From NCBI GenBank assembly GCA_900321275.1, contig ONVI01000001.1, forward strand, positions 84,095-148,094: 64,000 nt of DNA, in the 5' to 3' direction. Under the pieces are notes generated by a model, which saw only the letters and a program-made list of their open reading frames with translations, was not told the DNA's origin and did not search any database. This DNA is from an uncultured Eubacteriales bacterium. GTDB taxonomy: Bacteria; Bacillota; Clostridia; Oscillospirales; Oscillospiraceae. Position 1 is the stretch's first letter. The number at the start of each line of letters is the position of its first letter. Below, piece by piece: positions 26,301 through 36,628 of this stretch. The translations under genes were made by a program, and so were the position numbers.

Positions 26301-27038
26301 GCCGTGCGGGACGCCGGGGCGGAGGCGGAGATCTTCGTCGTCAACAACCTCAGCGCCGACAATATCGCCCGCAGCGTGGAGCGCTTTGCGGAGAAGCTGA
26401 AAACAGCGCAGATCGTGTTTATCCCCGGCGGCTTCTCCGGCGGGGACGAGCCGGACGGCTCCGGCAAGTTCATCACCGCCTTCTTTCGCAGCGCCGCCGT
26501 CCGGGAGGGCGTGACGGAGCTGCTTGATCAGCGTGACGGCCTGATGTGCGGCATCTGCAACGGCTTCCAGGCGCTCATCAAGCTGGGGCTTGTCCCCTAC
26601 GGCAAAATCATCGACACGGACGAGCATTGCCCGACGCTGAGCTGCAACACCATCGGAAGGCACCAGTCCCGCATCGTCCGCACCCGTATCGCCTCTGACA
26701 AGTCCCCATGGCTTGCGCTGACACAGGTGGGGGAGGTCTACAACGTACCGATCTCCCATGGCGAGGGGCGTTTCCTCGCAAGCGAGGAGTTGATCCGAAA
26801 GCTCGCGGAAAACGGGCAGATCGCCACGCAGTATGTGGACTTCGACGGAAAAGCCACCGGCGATGTGCATTTCAATCCCAACGGCTCTCTGTACGCGATC
26901 GAAGGCATCACCTCGCCGGACGGGCGCGTCTTCGGCAAGATGGGCCATTCCGAGCGTATCGGCAGCGGGCTTTACCGCAACGTACCCGGCAATTACGATA
27001 TCCGCATGTTTGAAGCGGCGGTTCTGTATTTCAAATAA
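23349..27038 (+). CDS. purL: FGAM synthase, single-chain PurL with PurQ fused
   Basis: The 1229-residue enzyme converts FGAR to FGAM with ATP and glutamine. The N-terminal and central parts are the PurL synthetase halves ([56 protein letters not shown]). The C-terminal 250 residues form a class I glutaminase of the PurQ type: [18 protein letters not shown], the nucleophile Cys1070 in [14 protein letters not shown], and ISHGEGRF. Size matches the long Clostridial form rather than PurS/PurL/PurQ. The ATG at 23349 directly follows the purD stop. A longer upstream frame has no coding character. Confidence 0.93.
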   Translation: MVFRIFVEKKPGLDPEAQALLNDARELLGITGLERVRLLKRYDVENIGEELFDYAVKTVFSEPQLDRVYDAPELQGASVFAVEYLPGQFDQRADSAAQCIQILSQGDRPLVRSASVYALYGKLTEAEIAEVKKYVINPVEAREAALEKPETLTVSYDLPTSVQTLTGFSDLSRDELEGFIRRYGLAMDADDLACCQAYFREEGRDPTITEVRVLDTYWSDHCRHTTFNTVIDEARFEDPLLQQMYEDYQKTREKLHRTKPVCLMDLATLAAKALKAEGKLAKLDESEEINACTVKISVQVDGKEEPWLLLFKNETHNHPTEIEPFGGAATCIGGAIRDPLSGRSYVYGAMRVTGAADPTVPISETLPGKLPQRKIVTTAAAGYSSYGNQIGLATGIVDEIYHPGYAAKRMEIGAVIAAAPAENVRRETPAPGDIVILLGGSTGRDGIGGATGSSKAHDAHSVETCGAEVQKGNAPEERKLQRLFRNGEACRMIKRCNDFGAGGVSVAIGELADGLDIDLSAVPRKYEGLDGTELAISESQERMAVVVAPEDVEAFLALAGMENLQACPVAAVKAEPRLTMRWNGAAIVDISRAFLDTNGADKHITAVVSAPEDYRRSICGGFMDNYRALASDLNCCSRRGLAERFDSTIGAGTVLMPFGGKYQLTPVQAMAQKISVEKKHTDDCSLMAWGYNPSITEKSPCHGAYLAVVESVCKLVASGAKFEDVYLSFQEYFERLGRDSRRWGKPLAALLGAFRAQMDLGVAAIGGKDSMSGSFEKLDVPPTLVSFAVTTEKCENIVSPEFKAAGHRLYRLAPEYDENGLPKPSSLLGLFDRVTALLRSGEAISCYTPGCGGIAEAVLKMAIGNGIGFAFDEAVTVDRLFGYDYGAFLLETTGELPNAQLIGHTVDRGEISLRGESLMLSELLKRYEDKLETVYPCNIPTAKEAMETLSWHAGKRAAPAVKCAKPRVLIPAFPGTNCEYDSAKAVRDAGAEAEIFVVNNLSADNIARSVERFAEKLKTAQIVFIPGGFSGGDEPDGSGKFITAFFRSAAVREGVTELLDQRDGLMCGICNGFQALIKLGLVPYGKIIDTDEHCPTLSCNTIGRHQSRIVRTRIASDKSPWLALTQVGEVYNVPISHGEGRFLASEELIRKLAENGQIATQYVDFDGKATGDVHFNPNGSLYAIEGITSPDGRVFGKMGHSERIGSGLYRNVPGNYDIRMFEAAVLYFK

Positions 27039-27052
27039 GGTGGAGGTACAAC

Positions 27053-28729
27053 ATGGCATTTAAGACCGACATTGAGATCGCGCAGGAATGCAAGATGCGG
27101 CCCATCGGCGAAATCGCGGAGAGGGCCCATGTGGACGAAAAATATCTGGAGCAGTACGGCCGCTGGAAGGCCAAGATCGACCCCGCGCTCCTGAAGGAGA
27201 CCGACAGGCCCGACGGCAAGCTGATCCTTGTCACCGCCATCACGCCCACCCCGGCGGGCGAGGGTAAGACAACCACGACCATCGGCCTGGCCGACGGTCT
27301 CAGGCGCATCGGCAAGGACGTTACCGTCGCTCTGCGCGAGCCGTCGCTCGGCCCCGTGTTCGGCATCAAGGGCGGCGCCGCCGGCGGCGGTTACGCCCAG
27401 GTGGTGCCCATGGAGGACATCAACCTCCACTTCACCGGTGACTTCCATGCCATCGGCGCGGCGAACAATCTGCTGGCCGCGATGCTGGACAACCACATCC
27501 AGCAGGGCAACGCCCTGCACATCGACCCGCGCCGCATCACCTGGAAGCGCTGCGTGGATATGAACGACCGCCAGCTTCGCTTCGTGGTGGACGGTCTCGG
27601 CGGCAAAGCCAACGGTACCCCCAGAGAGGACGGCTTTGACATCACCGTCGCCAGTGAAATCATGGCGGTGTTCTGCCTTGCCTCCTCCATCACGGATCTC
27701 AAGGAGCGTCTGGGCCGCATCATCGTCGGCTACAGCTATGAGGGCAAGCCCGTCACCGCCGCGGACCTCAAGGCCGTCGGCGCAATGGCGGCGCTTCTGA
27801 AGGACGCGCTCAAGCCCAATCTGGTGCAGACGCTGGAGGGTACGCCCGCCTTCGTCCACGGCGGCCCCTTCGCCAACATCGCCCACGGCTGCAACTCCGT
27901 CATGGCCACGCGCATGGCCCTCAAGATGGGCGACTACACGGTCACGGAGGCCGGCTTCGGCGCGGATCTCGGCGCGGAGAAATTCCTCGATATCAAGTGC
28001 CGTATGGCGGGGCTTGTGCCCGACGCCGTGGTCATTGTCGCCACGGTGCGCGCGCTCAAGATGCACGGGGGGCTTGCCAAAAATGAGCTGGCAACGGAAG
28101 ATCTTGCAGCTCTTGACAAGGGCATCCCCAATCTGCTGCGCCATGTGTCCAACATCCGCAATGTCTACGGCCTGCCCTGCGTGGTGGCGGTCAACCGCTT
28201 CCCGACAGATACCGACGCGGAGATCGGCTTCATCATCGACAGGTGCCGCGCACTCGGCGTGAACACGGTGCTCTCCACCGTCTGGGCCGAGGGCGGCAAG
28301 GGCGGCGAAGCGCTGGCCCGTGAGGTGGTGCGCCTGTGCGAGGAGGAGAAGGGCGACTTCCGCTTCTCCTACGAGCTTGACGGCAGTATTGAGGAGAAAA
28401 TCAAGGCCATTGTCACGCGCGTCTACGGCGGCAGGGATATCAGCATTCTGCCCGCCGCGCAGAAGCAGATTGACGAGCTGACAAAGCTCGGCTGCGCCGG
28501 CCTGCCGGTCTGCATCGCCAAGACGCAGTACAGCTTCACTGACGATCCGACAAAGCTCGGCGCGCCGGAGGGCTTTACCGTTACGGTAAAGAACGTCAAG
28601 GTCTCCGCCGGCGCAGGCTTTATCGTCGTGCTGACGGGCGACATCATGACCATGCCGGGCCTGCCGAAAGTGCCTGCCGCCGAAAAGATCGACGTGGACG
28701 AAAACGGCAGAATCAGCGGCCTTTTCTGA
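27053..28729 (+). CDS. fhs: Formate-tetrahydrofolate ligase
   Basis: The 558-residue enzyme makes 10-formyl-THF from formate, THF and ATP. Landmarks are the P-loop [69 protein letters not shown] and the C-terminal [22 protein letters not shown]. The length is typical. AAGGTGGAGG precedes ATG 27053, 14 bp after purL. As the last gene of the pur operon, it supplies the two formyl transfers made by PurN and PurH, using formate brought in or held by the FNT channel. Confidence 0.94.
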   Translation: MAFKTDIEIAQECKMRPIGEIAERAHVDEKYLEQYGRWKAKIDPALLKETDRPDGKLILVTAITPTPAGEGKTTTTIGLADGLRRIGKDVTVALREPSLGPVFGIKGGAAGGGYAQVVPMEDINLHFTGDFHAIGAANNLLAAMLDNHIQQGNALHIDPRRITWKRCVDMNDRQLRFVVDGLGGKANGTPREDGFDITVASEIMAVFCLASSITDLKERLGRIIVGYSYEGKPVTAADLKAVGAMAALLKDALKPNLVQTLEGTPAFVHGGPFANIAHGCNSVMATRMALKMGDYTVTEAGFGADLGAEKFLDIKCRMAGLVPDAVVIVATVRALKMHGGLAKNELATEDLAALDKGIPNLLRHVSNIRNVYGLPCVVAVNRFPTDTDAEIGFIIDRCRALGVNTVLSTVWAEGGKGGEALAREVVRLCEEEKGDFRFSYELDGSIEEKIKAIVTRVYGGRDISILPAAQKQIDELTKLGCAGLPVCIAKTQYSFTDDPTKLGAPEGFTVTVKNVKVSAGAGFIVVLTGDIMTMPGLPKVPAAEKIDVDENGRISGLF

Positions 28730-28739
28730 TAAAAAAGAC

Positions 28740-28889
28740 GGGCGCGTTGCAAAATGCCCTGTCATTGCGAGACCAGTTCGCAAACTGGTCGTGGCAATCC
28801 GTTTTTCCTGCGATAAGGGGACGGATTCCCACACCAGTGACATCGGTCACTGGTTCGGAATGACGGGATGAGCATTTTGCAGCGCGCCC
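28740..28889. repeat. Nested palindromic element between convergent genes
   Basis: The outer arms GGGCGCGTTGCAAAATGC (28740-28757) and GCATTTTGCAGCGCGCCC (28872-28889) are near-perfect inverted copies, with T runs outside on each strand. They would form a terminator for fhs and, on the other strand, for the phospholipase. Between them sits a second element of about 110 bp. Its ends TGTCATTGCGA and TTCGGAATGACG are imperfect inverse copies, and it contains the hairpins GACCAGTTCG/CAAACTGGTC and ACCAGTGAC/GTCACTGGT. It resembles widely dispersed CATTGCGA-type repeats. Confidence 0.75.
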
Positions 28890-28894
28890 TTTTA

Positions 28895-29971
28895 TCAATC
28901 CTCCGCAAGCTCAATGAGGTCGCGGTCCAGATAGACTTTCAGATCCGTCAGACCTTTTTCCTCCGCTTTCTGTTCCAGCAGAAGGGTCATCAGCTCATAA
29001 TAATCGGCATCTTCGGCGTCCATCTGTCTGGCCGTGCGGGGGAGATCCTTTTCCAGGCAGGCCCGCAGCGTTTCGCTCTTGCCGCCCTCGTGGTCAAGAA
29101 TCCATTCCAGCGCCTCGCGCTCGCTCAGTGTGCGATCCAGATAGTATTTCCGGCCCCGGAGACCGTACAGCACGCGTTTGCAGTCCAGATAGCCGATGGC
29201 CATGCGTCTCCTGCAGACTTCGGCGTCGAAGTCCATCGCGCGGCCCAGATCGCGCGAGGTCTGAACGGTGGTGATGCTGACGTCGTCCGGCATTTTGAAC
29301 CGGCGCTCCCAGCCTATGGCGGGCAGGCGGACGGCGATGATGTCTTTATAGCCGTTTTCCACCAGCGCGTGGATCGGCAGGGAGTCCACAAATCCGCCGT
29401 CGGTATAGAATTTGCCGCCCAGCTTCTCCAGCCGGAAGCCGGGATGATAGGCCGAGGCCAAAAGCATGTCGCAGATCTGATCCTCCGGCAGCTCGTTTAC
29501 GTGCACCTCAAGTCCTTTTATATCGGTAAGAGAGACGGTGGAGAGATAAAACTGCACGTCGGATTCTTTGATCTTCTTCGGATCGGCGATTTCGTGCACC
29601 CAGGCGCGGAGGGGCCCGATGTCGAGACCGCGGTTTTTGAGCAGACCGAAAGCCTGGGGGAGCAGCTCCGTCAGATCCTCGGCCTGAACCTCGCCGGTGA
29701 TCAGCTTTTTGAGATCTTCAGCGTCAAAGCCCTTCACGTTGATCACCTTTGACAGGCTGATTTCGCTCCAGCACCGAATGGCCGCCGGAAGATCGCGCAT
29801 GGTCATGAGCGCGCCGTTGAGCGCCCCGACCGAGGTGCCGGAGACCGCGTTGTATTTTACGCCCGCTTCCTCCAGCGCCTGCCACACGCCGACCTGATAG
29901 GCGCCCTTGGCGCCGCCGCCCTCCAGCGCGACGGCGTAGGTCTTTCCGGTATCAAAGCAAAGCTCCATCAT
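28895..29971 (-). CDS. Patatin-like phospholipase
   Basis: The 358-residue protein has the patatin catalytic dyad. EGGGAKGAYQVGVWQAL gives the oxyanion Gly-rich loop, GTSVGALNGAL is the nucleophile elbow with Ser in GxSxG, and YTDGGFVDSLPI gives the catalytic Asp in DGG. Patatin proteins hydrolyse acyl chains from membrane lipids. No signal peptide or membrane span is evident, so it is likely cytoplasmic. AGGAGGTG lies before the ATG at 29971. It is a single gene with its own promoter, convergent with fhs. Confidence 0.9.
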   Translation of the reverse strand: MMELCFDTGKTYAVALEGGGAKGAYQVGVWQALEEAGVKYNAVSGTSVGALNGALMTMRDLPAAIRCWSEISLSKVINVKGFDAEDLKKLITGEVQAEDLTELLPQAFGLLKNRGLDIGPLRAWVHEIADPKKIKESDVQFYLSTVSLTDIKGLEVHVNELPEDQICDMLLASAYHPGFRLEKLGGKFYTDGGFVDSLPIHALVENGYKDIIAVRLPAIGWERRFKMPDDVSITTVQTSRDLGRAMDFDAEVCRRRMAIGYLDCKRVLYGLRGRKYYLDRTLSEREALEWILDHEGGKSETLRACLEKDLPRTARQMDAEDADYYELMTLLLEQKAEEKGLTDLKVYLDRDLIELAED

Positions 29972-30001
29972 ACACCTCCTGCACTTTTTTTCGTTTTTTC
30001 G

Positions 30002-30030
30002 ATTATATCACCGCCGGAGGAAAAGGACAA
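30002..30030 (-). promoter_or_regulatory. Promoter of the patatin gene
   Basis: Read on the minus strand, TTGTCC (30030-30025) and TATAAT (30007-30002) are separated by 17 bp, 31 bp before the start codon. Confidence 0.7.
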
Positions 30031-30079
30031 ACAGAATCTGAAGAAATATGAAAACACTGTCAACAGAACATCGTCTTGC

Positions 30080-30108
30080 TTGCAAAACAACAGAAAAGCT
30101 GTTATAAT
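30080..30108 (+). promoter_or_regulatory. Promoter of the transglutaminase-like gene
   Basis: TTGCAA (30080-30085) and a consensus TATAAT (30103-30108) are spaced by 17 bp, about 98 bp upstream of the start at 30206. Confidence 0.7.
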
Positions 30109-30205
30109 ATAACATAAAAGTATGAATATTATTTCAGCTTTCAATGGCTGCTTTTTTGTCGCTGCCGCTGAAACTGTACTGTGCGAATATATCGGGGGAA
30201 TGATT

Positions 30206-33067
30206 ATGAAGAGGATGCTGAAAAAGAACATCGCCATACTGCTCTGCCTCTGCCTTTGCCTGAGTCTGTTTCCCGCGGCATATGCCGGGGGGGACGTTCC
30301 GGCCGAACCTGACGGGGGAGCGGATGTTTACGAACAGGTGCTGACAGAAACGGGCGAGGCGCTGCCGGAGATCGAAGATCGTCTGATAGACGAAGAGATA
30401 GTTCTGGACTACCCCGAGGTCGAGACGCTGTATGAAGAGGATCCGGGCGAAGGAGAGATCCCGGAAGAAACGGCGGATGCCGTTCGGGAGACGCTGCCGG
30501 AGGAGGAAAACCTGTCCGGTAAGCTGGGAACAGCGTTCGCGGGCATTTCGATTCCCCAGATCGAACAGAACGAAATCCCGGAAAGCACAACGCGCCGGTC
30601 GTATGTGAGCGCAGCGTCCGCCCTGCTTACGGCGGAAAGCTTTCGTGACGGCCTTTGCCCTGTCCTGTTCTATACCGAGAAGGGCTATGATCTGATCGGC
30701 CTCGTTGTCGCGGACGGCGCGGGAAAAGTGCTTGAGCCTGCCGCGACGGACGGCGGCTGGACTTATCTGCTTGCCCCCGGCGCGTATACATACCGCTACC
30801 ATGATGACCGCGCGATCTTTGCCGATATCGGGGAGACCGCGTTCACGGTCGATGGTGCGCTGGAGATTGCGCTTGACCTCACGGCGGCGTTCGCGAATGA
30901 TTTTGTCTTCTCCCTTGAAATCAACCCTCTCTATGATGACATCCTGGATGCGTCAGCGCTGGAAGTGTCGGACGAGGTGCGGGAGGAAACGCTGGATGCC
31001 ATGACACAGCAGCGCCTGGCCGAGGCCGAAGGCGGGCGGAGGCTCATGCTGCGCGCTGCACCTACCCCGGCGCAGCAGGTTCGCAGCAACCTGGTCGCGC
31101 GCGTGGAACAAACGCCGTTCTCCTTTTACAGCGACGAGCAGTGGGGATGGAATGATCTTAATAATACATTCCAGGAGATCGCGGACGAAGCGCTTCAGCA
31201 TACCGGAAATCATTGGGAGGGAGATACCCTCCACTGGATTTATTCAGCTTCCGGAACCTATCACCCTGATACGCTGGACGGGCTGAACGTATTTGACAGT
31301 GAAAAAAACCAGTATCGTCATGATTTCACAGTCGTTTTTCTGCTCCGCACAACAGCCGCCCAGGAACAGGCTGTATGCAGTGCGGTGGAGAGTATGGCTG
31401 CCGGATTCCATGACATGAGCGAGTACCAGAAGGCTTTCGCAATCAACCAGTGGCTGTACCAGAACGTCAATTACGACTATGCGCATGAGAAAGACAAAAC
31501 GTATCAGCCGCAATACACGGATTATGCCGCACTGTTTGACAGGATCGCCGTGTGCCAGGGCTTTGCAATTACATTTTACCGTATCGCTTTGGCCGCGGGA
31601 CTCAGCGCGCGTGTGGTCACGAGCACGTCCATGGGACACGCGTGGAATATCGTGAGTATTGACGGCGTCTGGTATGAGCTGGATTCCACCTGGGACTCCA
31701 ACCGGCGTGAAAGCGGAACCCAGCTCAGTCAGCTGCCGCATTACTTCCTGCGCGGCAGTACCTGGTGGTCTACAGGACACGGCAACGGTGGGATCGGTGA
31801 TCAGTTCGATCCCGACAATACAAAATACTATGATCCGAGCTTTGACGCCTATTCGCTCTCCCAGGCGGATTACACACCGGAGGAGCCGAAGACATATATC
31901 GTCTCCTACAACGCGAACGGCGGCGACAGCGCGCCCGGCAGCCAGGTGAAGATCCATGGCACGGATTTGACCCTGACCACGGAGCGGCCCACCCGCGCAG
32001 ATCCTCCGGAAACAAGGTATTATCTGACGCTTAACGGAAACGGCGGTACGCTTAAAACAAAGGACGAGCAGACTGTCACGTCAATCCGTTATTATCGGGA
32101 TTTTACGGGGAAATACGGTCTTCTCCGCTGGAATACCGAGAGCGACGGAACCGGAACAAATTACAGCCCCGGCGGCCTCTATTCCGAGGACGCGAGTGTG
32201 GAACTGTTTGCCATATGGGGAAGAACCTATCCGCATCTATCGCTCAAAACGCTCTCCGTGCCGACGCGTGAGGGCTACCGCTTCATAGGTTGGGGAGAGA
32301 CCAGCACCGCGACGACAATTGTCGAAGATAACTATTCCATGAGGTCGAATCCGACGCTCTATGCCGTGTGGGAGGCAAATACTTACACTGTCTCCTATGA
32401 CGCGAACGGCGGCGAGAACGCACCCACGGCGCAAACCAAGACCCATGATGTCCCGCTTCCCATCACGTCTGCCCAGCCGACCCGCGCGGCAGCGAGCGAA
32501 ACGATCACCGTCAGCTTTGACGGAAACGGCAGCGGCACAGCCCCGGCGCCAATCCAAGTTGGGCAGACGAAAGCCTATGCTTTCAAAAACTGGAACACAA
32601 AGGCAGACGGCACCGGAACGGAATACGCGTCCAACGCGCCATATATTGCCAATGAGGATGCAACGCTCTATGCGCAGTGGGATGAGAGCGTTACGACCTC
32701 ACCGGAGACGATTCAGCTCCCCACGTCGACGCGCGCGGGATACTACTTCGCAGGCTGGGGGACGAGCCCTGACGCCGCGACGGGTATTACCGGTGAATAC
32801 AAGCCGACGAAGGATACGATGCTTTACGCCGTGTGGGTACAGCCCGACTTCGTCATGCCGGACTTCCTGACGGACATTGAGGAGGAGGCCTTTGCGGGCT
32901 GCGCGTTCACCTTCGTGAAGCTCTCAGAGAATACGGCGACTGTCGGTCCCCGTGCCTTCGCCGACTGCCCGAATCTCAAATACATCTATATCCCGGCGGA
33001 GACGACGGTCGATCCCACCGCTTTTGAGAATGTCGAGGGCCTGACTGTTTTCAGACCGGCCGCGTAA
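30206..33067 (+). CDS. Secreted transglutaminase-like protein with InlB-type repeats
   Basis: This 953-residue protein starts with a signal peptide (MKRMLKKN, a Leu/Cys-rich core and AYA cleavage). A low-complexity acidic region follows. A transglutaminase-like core lies at about 420-500 with Cys450 in AVCQGFAITF, His478 in SMGHAWN and Asp493 in LDSTWD. From about 570 there are several InlB B-type repeats (YNANGGDSAPGSQ, YDANGGENAPTAQ, FDGNGSGTAPAP, FAGWGTSPDAAT). The C-terminus looks like a BspA-type leucine-rich cap (IEEEAFAGC, VGPRAFADCPNLKYIYIP). No LPXTG or SLH motif is seen. I chose ATG 30206 because the GGGGG at 30194 is well spaced for it; an ATG 84 bp upstream is less likely. A role at the cell surface or in host-mucus contact is inference. 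Confidence 0.8.
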   Translation: MKRMLKKNIAILLCLCLCLSLFPAAYAGGDVPAEPDGGADVYEQVLTETGEALPEIEDRLIDEEIVLDYPEVETLYEEDPGEGEIPEETADAVRETLPEEENLSGKLGTAFAGISIPQIEQNEIPESTTRRSYVSAASALLTAESFRDGLCPVLFYTEKGYDLIGLVVADGAGKVLEPAATDGGWTYLLAPGAYTYRYHDDRAIFADIGETAFTVDGALEIALDLTAAFANDFVFSLEINPLYDDILDASALEVSDEVREETLDAMTQQRLAEAEGGRRLMLRAAPTPAQQVRSNLVARVEQTPFSFYSDEQWGWNDLNNTFQEIADEALQHTGNHWEGDTLHWIYSASGTYHPDTLDGLNVFDSEKNQYRHDFTVVFLLRTTAAQEQAVCSAVESMAAGFHDMSEYQKAFAINQWLYQNVNYDYAHEKDKTYQPQYTDYAALFDRIAVCQGFAITFYRIALAAGLSARVVTSTSMGHAWNIVSIDGVWYELDSTWDSNRRESGTQLSQLPHYFLRGSTWWSTGHGNGGIGDQFDPDNTKYYDPSFDAYSLSQADYTPEEPKTYIVSYNANGGDSAPGSQVKIHGTDLTLTTERPTRADPPETRYYLTLNGNGGTLKTKDEQTVTSIRYYRDFTGKYGLLRWNTESDGTGTNYSPGGLYSEDASVELFAIWGRTYPHLSLKTLSVPTREGYRFIGWGETSTATTIVEDNYSMRSNPTLYAVWEANTYTVSYDANGGENAPTAQTKTHDVPLPITSAQPTRAAASETITVSFDGNGSGTAPAPIQVGQTKAYAFKNWNTKADGTGTEYASNAPYIANEDATLYAQWDESVTTSPETIQLPTSTRAGYYFAGWGTSPDAATGITGEYKPTKDTMLYAVWVQPDFVMPDFLTDIEEEAFAGCAFTFVKLSENTATVGPRAFADCPNLKYIYIPAETTVDPTAFENVEGLTVFRPAA

Positions 33068-33123
33068 AAAGGAAAACCCCATACGATATACGGCACCGTA
33101 TATCGTATGGGGCTTTCCTTTTA
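33067..33123. terminator. Bidirectional terminator between convergent genes
   Basis: A long stem, CCCCATACGATATACGG with CCGTATATCGTATGGGG, is flanked by AAAAGGAAAA on one side and CTTTCCTTTT on the other. It therefore serves the gene ending at 33067 and the minus-strand hydratase ending at 33178. Confidence 0.9.
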
Positions 33124-33177
33124 TGACGCCTCTATGTCAATAGTTGGGGTAGAGCCATTCTTTTTATGCGCTGAGGC

Positions 33178-35454
33178 TTACTTGTTGTTGCGGTAGAAAT
33201 TGATGAGGCAGCCGTCGGCGATGATCCGGCGCTCGGGATCGGTCAAGGCCCCGACAGAGCATTTGAACTTCGTCACCGTGCCGTCGGGCTTGACGGCGTA
33301 CGCAGTGATGTCGTCGTTCTTCTCGAGGATCGCCTTGCGGATACCGGGCACGAAGATATAGTCGCCCAGTGCGAAGACCTCGGGATTCTGCACGAGGAAG
33401 GGCGTCATGCCCCAGTTGATGCAGTTGGAGCGGTAGCGCTTCGTGGCGTACTGCCTGGCGAAGTTTGCAGACGCGCCCATGACGCGCTGGCAGCTTGCCG
33501 CCTGCTCACGCGCGGAGCCGTCGCCGGGCATGTTGGCAAAAATCGTGGAACCGATGTCGGTGCCCTCAGGGTTGACCTTGAGCCCGGCCATCTCGAGCGA
33601 GGCGTACACGTTCTTGATCTCGTTGGGGAGGCCCTTTCCCGCTCTGCGGTCGCGGTCAGCCTGGCGCAGCACCTTGGAGCGGCTGACGTACTGGGGATCA
33701 CGTCTTGACAGGGCAAACTCGCTCAGGCGCTCGGGATTGGAGCGGTAGGATGAGGTCTCGCCGGAGGGGATCAGCTCGTCAGTCGTGGTGACGGGGTCGG
33801 TGATGTAGGAGCAGACCTTGACCAGCAGATCGTCCGTCAGGGCGGGCATCTCGGGCCAGTCCTTGATATTCGGGCCGAACTTGAGTTCATGGTCGGGCTC
33901 AGCCTTGCCCCAGCCGTTATAGACGCGCTTTTCGTAAATGCCCTTGTCAAACGCATAGGCGGGATTGGTGTACTCCACGTCCAGATCCGTGGCGGCGGTC
34001 AGCCTGCCGCCGTTGGCAGCGGTCGCGGCGATGGAACGCGCGTCCATGAGGGCGACGGCGCTGATCTGCCCCTCGCCGGGCTTGGAGCCCTCGCGGTTCG
34101 GGAAGTTGCGCGTAGTGTGGCGGATGGAGAATTCGCCGTTTGCCGGGGTGTCGCCCGCGCCGAAGCAGGGGCCGCAGAAGCACTCGCGCATGATGGCACC
34201 CGCGGAGATCAGATCAAAGGCGCGGCCGTTCTTGACCAGCGCAGAGAGGGCGGGCATGGAGCCGGGATAGACGTTCAGGCTGAACGCGCCGTTGCCGCAG
34301 GACTTGCCTCTGAGAATGTCCGCCGCGGCGCAGATGTTGTCGAAGGTGCCGCCGGAGCAGCCCGCGATCTCGCCCTGCTCGACCCAGATGCCGCCGTCGT
34401 GGTACTTGGACACGAGATCCATGGTCACGCCCTTGAGCTGCCTGTTGGCCTGCTCCTGCACGGCGTGGAGGATGTCCGCGGCGTTTTCCTGCAGCTCGTG
34501 GATGGTGTAGGTGTTCGACGGGTGCATGGGCATAGCGATGGTGCACTCCACGGTGGAGAGATCGACATAGACGCAGCCGTCGTAGTACGCGACCCCGGCG
34601 GGATCGAGCTTTTTGTATGCTTCGGGACGGCCGTGGGTGTCGAAGTAGCCCTTGGTCTTCTCGTCGGTGACCCAGATGGAGGACCAGCAGGTGGTCTCGG
34701 TGGTCATGACGTCGATGGCGTTGCGGTACTCGATGGGCAGATTGGCAATGCCGGGGCCGACAAACTCCATGGCCTTGTTCTTGACATAGCCGTTTTTATA
34801 GACAGCGCCGATGATGGACAGCGCCACGTCCTGCGGACCGACGCCGGGTTTCGGAGCGCCGGTGAGGTAAATCGCGACGATGCCGGGGTAGGCAAAGTCG
34901 TAGGTGCGGCCGAGAAGCTGCTTGGCAAGCTCGCCGCCGCCCTCGCCGATGGCCATGTTGCCCAGCGCGCCGTAGCGGGTGTGGGAGTCGGAGCCGAGGA
35001 TCATCCTGCCGCAGCCGGCCATCATCTCACGGTTGTAGGAGTGGATGTTGGCGAGGTTCGTAGGGACGTAGATCCCGCCATACTTGTGGGCGGCGGAGAG
35101 GGCAAACTTATGGTCGTCCTCGTTGATGGTGCCGCCGACGGCACAGAGGGAGTTGTGGCAGTTGGTGAGCACGTAGGGCAGCGGGAACTCGGTCATGCCG
35201 GAGGCGCGGGCTGTCTGGATGATGCCGACGTAGGTGATGTCGTGGCTGGTCATGGAGTCGAACTTCAGGCGGAGCTGCTCCATGCTGTCGCTCTGGTTAT
35301 GGGCCTTGATGATGCTGTAGGCCATGGTGCCCTTTTTGGCCTCTTCCTTATCGGCCGGCTTGCCGGTGAGGGCCTGCACCTTCGCTGCTTCCGCTTCGGG
35401 GACGATCTCGACGCCGTTTACCAGATAAACGCCGCCGTCGTAAAGCTTGACCAT
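33178..35454 (-). CDS. Aconitase-family hydratase (YbhJ-like)
   Basis: The 758-residue protein is a member of the aconitase superfamily, closest in layout to the E. coli YbhJ-type hydratases rather than citric-cycle AcnA/AcnB. The Fe-S ligands expected of the fold are present: a Cys in [18 protein letters not shown]-like [20 protein letters not shown], and Cys pairs in [14 protein letters not shown]. The C-terminal swivel domain includes [15 protein letters not shown]. It probably dehydrates or rehydrates a tricarboxylate. GAGGAGGAAAC lies before the start at 35454 and a TATAAT sits about 20 bp further up. It is near TctABC, which suggests citrate-like substrates. A broken copy of its C-terminus lies at 44382-44537. 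Confidence 0.8.
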   Translation of the reverse strand: MVKLYDGGVYLVNGVEIVPEAEAAKVQALTGKPADKEEAKKGTMAYSIIKAHNQSDSMEQLRLKFDSMTSHDITYVGIIQTARASGMTEFPLPYVLTNCHNSLCAVGGTINEDDHKFALSAAHKYGGIYVPTNLANIHSYNREMMAGCGRMILGSDSHTRYGALGNMAIGEGGGELAKQLLGRTYDFAYPGIVAIYLTGAPKPGVGPQDVALSIIGAVYKNGYVKNKAMEFVGPGIANLPIEYRNAIDVMTTETTCWSSIWVTDEKTKGYFDTHGRPEAYKKLDPAGVAYYDGCVYVDLSTVECTIAMPMHPSNTYTIHELQENAADILHAVQEQANRQLKGVTMDLVSKYHDGGIWVEQGEIAGCSGGTFDNICAAADILRGKSCGNGAFSLNVYPGSMPALSALVKNGRAFDLISAGAIMRECFCGPCFGAGDTPANGEFSIRHTTRNFPNREGSKPGEGQISAVALMDARSIAATAANGGRLTAATDLDVEYTNPAYAFDKGIYEKRVYNGWGKAEPDHELKFGPNIKDWPEMPALTDDLLVKVCSYITDPVTTTDELIPSGETSSYRSNPERLSEFALSRRDPQYVSRSKVLRQADRDRRAGKGLPNEIKNVYASLEMAGLKVNPEGTDIGSTIFANMPGDGSAREQAASCQRVMGASANFARQYATKRYRSNCINWGMTPFLVQNPEVFALGDYIFVPGIRKAILEKNDDITAYAVKPDGTVTKFKCSVGALTDPERRIIADGCLINFYRNNK

Positions 35455-35520
35455 TGGTTAGTTTCCTCCTCGTCTATTATATGAATATGAAAAATGCAGA
35501 ATGATTGTTGTCTGAAACGC

Positions 35521-36078
35521 TTAAACCGGATATGCCGCTTCGAGCCCGCAGAGGACGATCCCCAGCGCCGCGGCCAGGATGATGGTCTTCGGGACGCTCC
35601 ACTTGAAGCGGATCAGCACCACAAGCGAAACAATGCCGATCGCCACAGCCGGCCAGGACAGGAAGCCGAACAGCGGCCCGGCGTAGTTGGTCACGCATTG
35701 CTGAAGAATCACGGAGACGATCATTCCGATGCATACCGGGCGGATGCCGTACAGCGCTTCCCCCATCAGCCTGTTTTTCTTGAATTTCTCCAAAAACATG
35801 GCTGACAGCATCGTCAGCGTCAGAGACGGGAACAGGACGCCGAGAGACGCGGCAAACGCGCCGGCCATTCCCGCTGTCCTTGCCCCGGCAAAGGTGGCGC
35901 AGTTGAGCCCCAGCGGGCCGGGAGTCATCTCCGCGATGGCCACGATATCCGCCACCTCCGAGGCGGTCATCCAGCCGTGGGACAGCATCTGGTCGTTAAT
36001 GAGCGGGATCATGCTCATGCCGCCGAAGCTGGTGAAACCGATCATCAGAAAGGAGAGAAACAGTTCAAGCAAGATCAC
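35521..36078 (-). CDS. Chromate transporter, short chain (half 2)
   Basis: The 185-residue membrane protein is one ChrA domain, with FTSFGGMSMIPLI near the N-terminus and TPGPLGLNCATFAGAR as the conserved Pro-Gly loop. About five or six hydrophobic spans follow. Long ChrA proteins have two such domains in one chain; here they are separate genes. The start is GTG 36078, with GGAGGTGAG placed 8 bp upstream, overlapping the end of the other half by 14 bp. Chromate export is known for some members, but in an anaerobe the natural anion is uncertain. Confidence 0.85.
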   Translation of the reverse strand: MILLELFLSFLMIGFTSFGGMSMIPLINDQMLSHGWMTASEVADIVAIAEMTPGPLGLNCATFAGARTAGMAGAFAASLGVLFPSLTLTMLSAMFLEKFKKNRLMGEALYGIRPVCIGMIVSVILQQCVTNYAGPLFGFLSWPAVAIGIVSLVVLIRFKWSVPKTIILAAALGIVLCGLEAAYPV

Positions 36079-36628
36079 GTCTGCTTCTCACCTCCTGATA
36101 GATAAGCCCCGCCGCCGCGCCGAGCAGCACGATCAGCACATTGTTGAGCGTCGTAAACTGACACAGGCAGAAGGCGCAGATCGCAACAAGATAACAGAAA
36201 ACATCCTTCAGCCCGGATTTCAGCAGCTTCAGCAGCGCACTCAGAATAATGGGCGCCACCGCCGCGCGCACACCGATCATGGCCCGGGACACATAGAGAT
36301 TGTCCTTCACCATATCATAGAGAACCACTACGCCCAGCATGATGATTACCGGCGGAATGGTGATACCGGCCAGCGCCGCCAGCGCGCCGGGAATACCGGC
36401 CGCGTGATAACCGAATAAAATGCTCACATTGCCGATCATGAGTCCCGGTGTGGAGCGGCCGACAGAGGTGAAGTCCAGAAGCTCCTCATCCGTGATCCAG
36501 TGCTCTTTTTCCACGTATTCCTTCTGCATCTGGGCTACAATGCTCCAGCCGCCGCCGAAGGTAAAGCAGCCGAATTTCAAAAACGTTTTGAAGATGGACA
36601 GTGCCCTGGCTGTCTGTTGTTTCATCAT
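36065..36628 (-). CDS. Chromate transporter, short chain (half 1)
   Basis: The 187-residue membrane protein is the other ChrA half, with FKFGCFTFGGGWSIVAQMQKEYVEK and GRSTPGLMIGNVSILFGYHAAG as the family signature blocks. Pairs of short-chain ChrA proteins work as a heterodimer in opposite membrane orientation. ATG 36628 overlaps the stop of the upstream YhcH gene in a TATGATG arrangement, so translation is probably coupled. The other in-frame ATG (36625) is adjacent. A longer frame to 36673 exists but lies within the YhcH gene. Confidence 0.85.
   Translation of the reverse strand: MMKQQTARALSIFKTFLKFGCFTFGGGWSIVAQMQKEYVEKEHWITDEELLDFTSVGRSTPGLMIGNVSILFGYHAAGIPGALAALAGITIPPVIIMLGVVVLYDMVKDNLYVSRAMIGVRAAVAPIILSALLKLLKSGLKDVFCYLVAICAFCLCQFTTLNNVLIVLLGAAAGLIYQEVRSRRDLA

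Noticed and set aside
24204-27059. Long minus-strand open frame (951 codons) over purL
   Set aside because: It lies entirely opposite purL, which has all PurL/PurQ motifs; the antisense product has no motif.
28868-29752. Plus-strand frame of 294 codons downstream of fhs
   Set aside because: It is the mirror of the patatin-like gene, which has the GGGAKG, GxSxG and DGG motifs and its own promoter.
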